The notes beneath the pieces were generated by a model. The model searched no databases. It was not told the origin of the DNA and worked only from the letters and a program-made list of their open reading frames with translations. Below are positions 61,040 to 64,000 of a stretch of 64,000 nt of DNA, in pieces. Location: positions 20,251 to 84,250 of the forward strand of contig JAIEPH010000078.1 of the NCBI GenBank assembly GCA_019749805.1. Direction: 5' to 3'. Source of the DNA: Mycobacteriaceae bacterium. Lineage in GTDB: Bacteria > Actinomycetota > Actinomycetes > Mycobacteriales > Mycobacteriaceae. The translations under genes and the position numbers were made by a program. Within the stretch, counting starts at the first letter, position 1; every line of letters begins with the position of its first letter.

Positions 61040-61111
61040 TGGGCGCGGACGGTATCGAACCGCCGACCGCTGGTGTGTAAAACCAGAGCTCTACCACTGA
61101 GCTACGCGCCC
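61040..61111 (-). tRNA. tRNA-Val (UAC anticodon)
   Basis: A 72-nt cloverleaf on the minus strand. Acceptor arms GGGCGCG (61105-61111) and CGCGCCC (61041-61047) pair perfectly. D-arm GCTCAGTGGTAGAGC, anticodon stem CTGGT/ACCAG with loop TTTACAC (anticodon TAC), and T-loop GGTTCGATACC are all present. No CCA is encoded. It lies at the right border of the accessory island. Confidence 0.97.
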
Positions 61112-61156
61112 TCGTCAGGGCAAATTACACGCCGACGAGGTCAGACACGAAATCGG

Positions 61157-61621
61157 TCAACCCGACCGAAGCGCCGCCAACGCGTCCGTCCACGCCGCCT
61201 GATCGCGCGGCTCCCCCGGCTGCTTCATCTCCGCGAACCGGATGATGCCTTCGCGATCCACGACGAAGGTCCCCCGATTGGCGAAGCCTGCGTCGTCGTT
61301 GAACACGCCGTAGGCCTGGGCCACCGCGCCGTGCGGCCAGAAGTCCGACAGGACCGGAAACAGGAAGCCGCTTTCGGTCGCCCAGACCTTGTGGGTGGGC
61401 GGCGGGCCGACCGAAATGGCCAACGTCGCGGTGTCGTCGTTCTCGTAATTCGCCAGGTGATCACGAATCTCGTCGAGCTCGCCCTGACAGATCCCGGTGA
61501 AAGCCAGGGGAAAGAACACCAGCAACACGTCTTTGGCACCGCGGAAGTCGCTCAAGGTGACCGGCTGGCCGTTCTGGTCCTTGAGCGTGAAGTCCGGCGC
61601 CTCGGTTCCGACGTCGATCAA
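61157..61621 (-). CDS. ahpE: One-Cys peroxiredoxin AhpE
   Basis: A 154-residue peroxiredoxin that reduces peroxides and peroxynitrite with mycothiol/mycoredoxin in mycobacteria. Catalytic Cys is in VFFPLAFTGICQGEL, with Pro/Thr of the active site in PLAFTG, and SVGPPPTHKVW plus DFWPHGAVAQAYGV follow as in the M. tuberculosis protein (Rv2238c). It returns the window to core gene order. It overlaps the DUF3052 gene by 4 bp (ATGA). Confidence 0.96.
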   Translation of the reverse strand: MIDVGTEAPDFTLKDQNGQPVTLSDFRGAKDVLLVFFPLAFTGICQGELDEIRDHLANYENDDTATLAISVGPPPTHKVWATESGFLFPVLSDFWPHGAVAQAYGVFNDDAGFANRGTFVVDREGIIRFAEMKQPGEPRDQAAWTDALAALRSG

Positions 61622-62043
61622 TGCCTACCTGCCGCCTTGGACTTCGGCTGCACCAGCCGACTGGCGATCCAGCCGCCGAGGTTCGCCGACGAGGTCTGCA
61701 TCATCCCGGCCGTCGGCGCCGATTCGGCGATCTCAGCCGGCTGCACGTGTCCGGGCTTACCCGTCTTGGGTGTGACGACCCAGATGACGCCGTCGTCGGC
61801 CAGGGGCGTGATGGCGTCCATCAGACGATCGACGAGGTCACCGTCGTCATCGCGCCACCACAGCAGCACCACGTCGATCACTTCGTCGGCGTCTTCGTCG
61901 AGCAGCTCACCGCCGCACGCTTCCTCGATGTCGGCCCGGATGTCGTCGTCGACGTCCTCGTCCCAGCCCAACTCCTGCACAACCTGATCTTTTTGGATGC
62001 CCAGCCTTTGGGCGTAGTTCGAGGCGTCCTCCGCCGCGACCAC
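61618..62043 (-). CDS. DUF3052 family protein (Rv2239c-like)
   Basis: A 141-residue protein with very acidic N-terminus (VVQELGWDEDVDDDIRADIE), a WWRDDDGDLVDRLMDAI central segment and a TPKTGKPGHVQPAEIAES end. Conserved in actinobacteria with unknown function; often called ATPase inhibitor-like only by homology. Translationally coupled to ahpE. Confidence 0.9.
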   Translation of the reverse strand: MVAAEDASNYAQRLGIQKDQVVQELGWDEDVDDDIRADIEEACGGELLDEDADEVIDVVLLWWRDDDGDLVDRLMDAITPLADDGVIWVVTPKTGKPGHVQPAEIAESAPTAGMMQTSSANLGGWIASRLVQPKSKAAGRH

Positions 62044-62147
62044 CGTCGGTCCTCCTTCAGCCAGCTGGCGCGATGTGCGTCCGGCCCTATCGTCGCACGC
62101 CGGGGTCCACTAGCGACTCACCGGCGGCAAGGTTGTGCCGAACTAAA

Positions 62148-62723
62148 TCAATATGCCGCATCGCAGCGGTTCAGCGCGGTGGTCTTCGCATCGTTGAGCT
62201 TGGTGATCGCCGCGTTGAATTCTTCGGCGCCGTAATTGCCCTCAATCGCCACTGCGACGCCCCTTGCGGCGTCGACCCAGGTGTTCATCGAGTCCTTCAG
62301 GTCCGGCGGCAGCGGATCGGACACGCTACGGGCGACCAGGTCGGCGCTGTGGTTGAGAGCGTCGATCGCCGGGCGCGCCTTCGCGTCGGCGTCGGCGACG
62401 CTCTGGTTGAAGGCGTCGACATAGGCGTTGACTGCGGTGATCGCGTCCACACTGCTGGTGCTCAGCGACTCACACGACGTGTGCACCGCCTCCTGGGTGA
62501 GCGACGCCTGCCGCTCGGACTCGCGGGCACTCGAACTGGCCGCGGACTCCGCGATGGACGCTGATACCGACGCCCTGTACACGGGTGCATCCGCGGTATC
62601 GACCGACGCGGTGCCCTGGGTGACACTGCTACAGCCGACGATGATCATCGCCGCGGAAGCGGCACTGCCGACCGCGAGAGCGGCGATCCGCAGGCGTCTC
62701 GGAAACAGCCAACCGGTCACCAC
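62148..62723 (-). CDS. Putative lipoprotein (Rv2240c-like)
   Basis: A 191-residue exported protein: basic start MVTGWLFPRRLR, hydrophobic stretch IAALAVGSAASAAMIIV, lipobox MIIVGC with SS following, then a Ser/Ala-rich helical domain with two Cys (HTSCESL and LNRCDAAY) that may form a disulfide. Function unknown; such proteins act in the cell envelope. Confidence 0.85.
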   Translation of the reverse strand: MVTGWLFPRRLRIAALAVGSAASAAMIIVGCSSVTQGTASVDTADAPVYRASVSASIAESAASSSARESERQASLTQEAVHTSCESLSTSSVDAITAVNAYVDAFNQSVADADAKARPAIDALNHSADLVARSVSDPLPPDLKDSMNTWVDAARGVAVAIEGNYGAEEFNAAITKLNDAKTTALNRCDAAY

Positions 62724-62921
62724 GGTCTGCAGAGGTTACCGGGTCCGATTCGCGATGGCGGGTTCATTCCATCCCGTACCCCCACCGGTGCATGTCATGC
62801 AGGATTGGAGAAGGATGGAGGTACTGCGCACACAAGAGTGCAAGGTGACCACAGGTGGGTGGTGCGGAAAACATCCGCGCCGGCCACCGCAGCACGTATA
62901 CCGCCTAACAAGGAGCGGAAG

Positions 62922-64000
62922 TTGACCACCGAGTTCGCGCGCCAGGATCTGGCCCAAAACTCCAGCAGTGCAGCCGAACCCGACCGCGTTCGGGTGATCC
63001 GTGAAGGTGTCGCGTCGTATCTGCCCGACATCGACACCGAAGAGACCGGCGAGTGGCTGGAGTCTTTCGACAAGCTGCTCGAGCGGTCCGGGCCGGCCCG
63101 CGCCCGCTACCTGATGCTGCGGCTGCTGGAGCGCGCCGGCGAACAGCGGGTGGCCATCCCGGCGCTGACGTCCACCGACTACGTCAACACGATCCCGACC
63201 GAACTGGAGCCGTGGTTCCCCGGCGACGAGGACGTCGAACGCCGCTACCGGGCCTGGATCCGCTGGAACGCCGCGATCATGGTGCACCGCGCGCAGCGGC
63301 CGGGAGTCGGTGTCGGAGGGCACATCTCGACATACGCATCCTCCGCGGCACTCTACGAGGTCGGGTTCAACCACTTCTTCCGCGGCAAGGCACACCCCGG
63401 TGGCGGCGACCAGATCTTCATCCAGGGCCACGCCTCGCCGGGCATCTACGCGCGCGCGTTCCTCGAGGGCCGGCTGACCGCCGATGACCTCGACGGCTTC
63501 CGGCAGGAGCACAGCCACCCCGGCGGCGGGCTGCCGTCGTACCCACATCCGCGCCTGATGCCGGACTTCTGGGAGTTCCCGACGGTGTCGATGGGCCTGG
63601 GCCCGATGAACGCGATCTACCAGGCCCGCTTCAACCACTACCTGGACGACCGCGGCATCAAGGACACCGCCGACCAGCACGTGTGGGCGTTCCTCGGGGA
63701 CGGCGAAATGGACGAGCCCGAATCACGCGGCCTGATCCAGGTCGCGGCAAACGAGGGTCTCGACAACCTGACATTCGTCATCAACTGCAACCTGCAGCGC
63801 CTCGACGGCCCGGTGCGGGGCAACGGCAAGATCATCCAGGAGCTGGAGTCGTTCTTCCGCGGCGCCGGCTGGAACGTCATCAAGGTCGTGTGGGGCCGCG
63901 AATGGGACACCCTGCTGCACGCCGACCGCGACGGCGCGCTGGTGAACCTGATGAACACCACGCCCGACGGTGACTACCAGACCTACAAGGCCAACGACGG
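62922..64000 (+). CDS. aceE: Pyruvate dehydrogenase E1 component, homodimeric type (5-prime part)
   Basis: Thiamine-diphosphate-dependent E1 that decarboxylates pyruvate and acylates the lipoyl arm of DlaT. Only the first 359 residues are in the window; the full enzyme is about 900. They show RRYRAWIRWNAAIMVHRAQR, GGHISTYASSAALYEVGFNH (HIS motif), and VWAFLGDGEMDEPES (ThDP-binding GDGxx region). The TTG at 62922 is chosen for the AGGAG 6 bases upstream and MTTEFARQD-type beginning. dlaT is in the same window at 5.5 kb but not in an operon with it. Confidence 0.96.
   Translation, partial: MTTEFARQDLAQNSSSAAEPDRVRVIREGVASYLPDIDTEETGEWLESFDKLLERSGPARARYLMLRLLERAGEQRVAIPALTSTDYVNTIPTELEPWFPGDEDVERRYRAWIRWNAAIMVHRAQRPGVGVGGHISTYASSAALYEVGFNHFFRGKAHPGGGDQIFIQGHASPGIYARAFLEGRLTADDLDGFRQEHSHPGGGLPSYPHPRLMPDFWEFPTVSMGLGPMNAIYQARFNHYLDDRGIKDTADQHVWAFLGDGEMDEPESRGLIQVAANEGLDNLTFVINCNLQRLDGPVRGNGKIIQELESFFRGAGWNVIKVVWGREWDTLLHADRDGALVNLMNTTPDGDYQTYKAND

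Noticed and set aside
61112..61156. CCA end or second tRNA next to tRNA-Val
   Set aside because: No cloverleaf could be folded in the remaining 45 bases, and CCA is not encoded.

Overview
The window is high-GC actinobacterial DNA and almost certainly comes from a mycobacterium, probably a rapid grower of the Mycolicibacterium type. The evidence is gene order. From one end to the other it follows the block known in Mycobacterium tuberculosis as Rv2211c (gcvT) to Rv2241 (aceE): adenylate cyclase, leucyl aminopeptidase, ephD, dlaT, lipB, lipA, glnA1, glnE, glnA2, Hip1-type protease, panB, CYTH-CHAD protein, RNase H/phosphatase fusion, zinc-ribbon protein, Nif3 protein, cobC, ptkA, ptpA, SURF1-like protein, cobD, ahpE, DUF3052 protein, aceE. 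Locus tags and Rv numbers are given from memory as family names, not from a search.

Region by region. 0-10.7 kb holds the lipoate/E2 module (dlaT, a TIGR01777 protein, lipB, lipA, a DUF4191 membrane protein), flanked by a class III cyclase, an aminopeptidase and the hydrolase-SDR fusion EphD. 10.7-19.3 kb is the nitrogen-assimilation module: glnA1 with a clear GlnR box and promoter, then glnE and glnA2 on the other strand. 19.4-26.1 kb holds a Hip1-type lipoprotein protease, a wax-ester/DGAT-type acyltransferase, panB, an enoyl-CoA hydratase and a CYTH-CHAD protein. 26.1-34.2 kb is a first accessory stretch around the RNase P RNA gene (rnpB, minus strand). It carries a broken GntR regulator, a stand-alone sigma region 4-like protein, an AraC-type protein, a 13E12/HNH protein, an alkyltransferase homologue that lacks its active-site motif, a 2OG-Fe(II) oxygenase, and a thioredoxin-reductase-like/XRE-cupin pair. 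34.2-41.2 kb returns to core genes.

41.3-60.8 kb is a large accessory island that ends next to a tRNA-Val gene and the core gene ahpE. It is rich in redox and stress functions: three HTH regulators with cysteine-rich C-termini (SufR-like), a stand-alone ctaD, DUF2249, a 7Fe-type and a 3Fe-4S-type ferredoxin, DoxX-like and DUF488 proteins, catalase, a cupin, an Rv1733c-like membrane protein (a dormancy-regulon family), three DUF5994 paralogues, two GreA/Gfh-like RNA polymerase factors, a DadA-like oxidase and a TetR/SDR pair. Several intergenic regions here are AT-rich and contain inverted repeats that could be operators. The island reads as a stress-response module in which Fe-S regulators may control respiration, peroxide defence and transcription.

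A second theme is gene decay by small internal deletions. The GntR gene, the alkyltransferase, the SDR at 60 kb, a slipin/nitroreductase junction at 43.0 kb and an amidohydrolase remnant at 10.7 kb all lack expected segments, often exactly the catalytic motif. This could be real degeneration or a consensus/assembly problem, and reads would settle it. No IS element, integrase or CRISPR array was found. No gap longer than about 300 bp is without an annotated feature.
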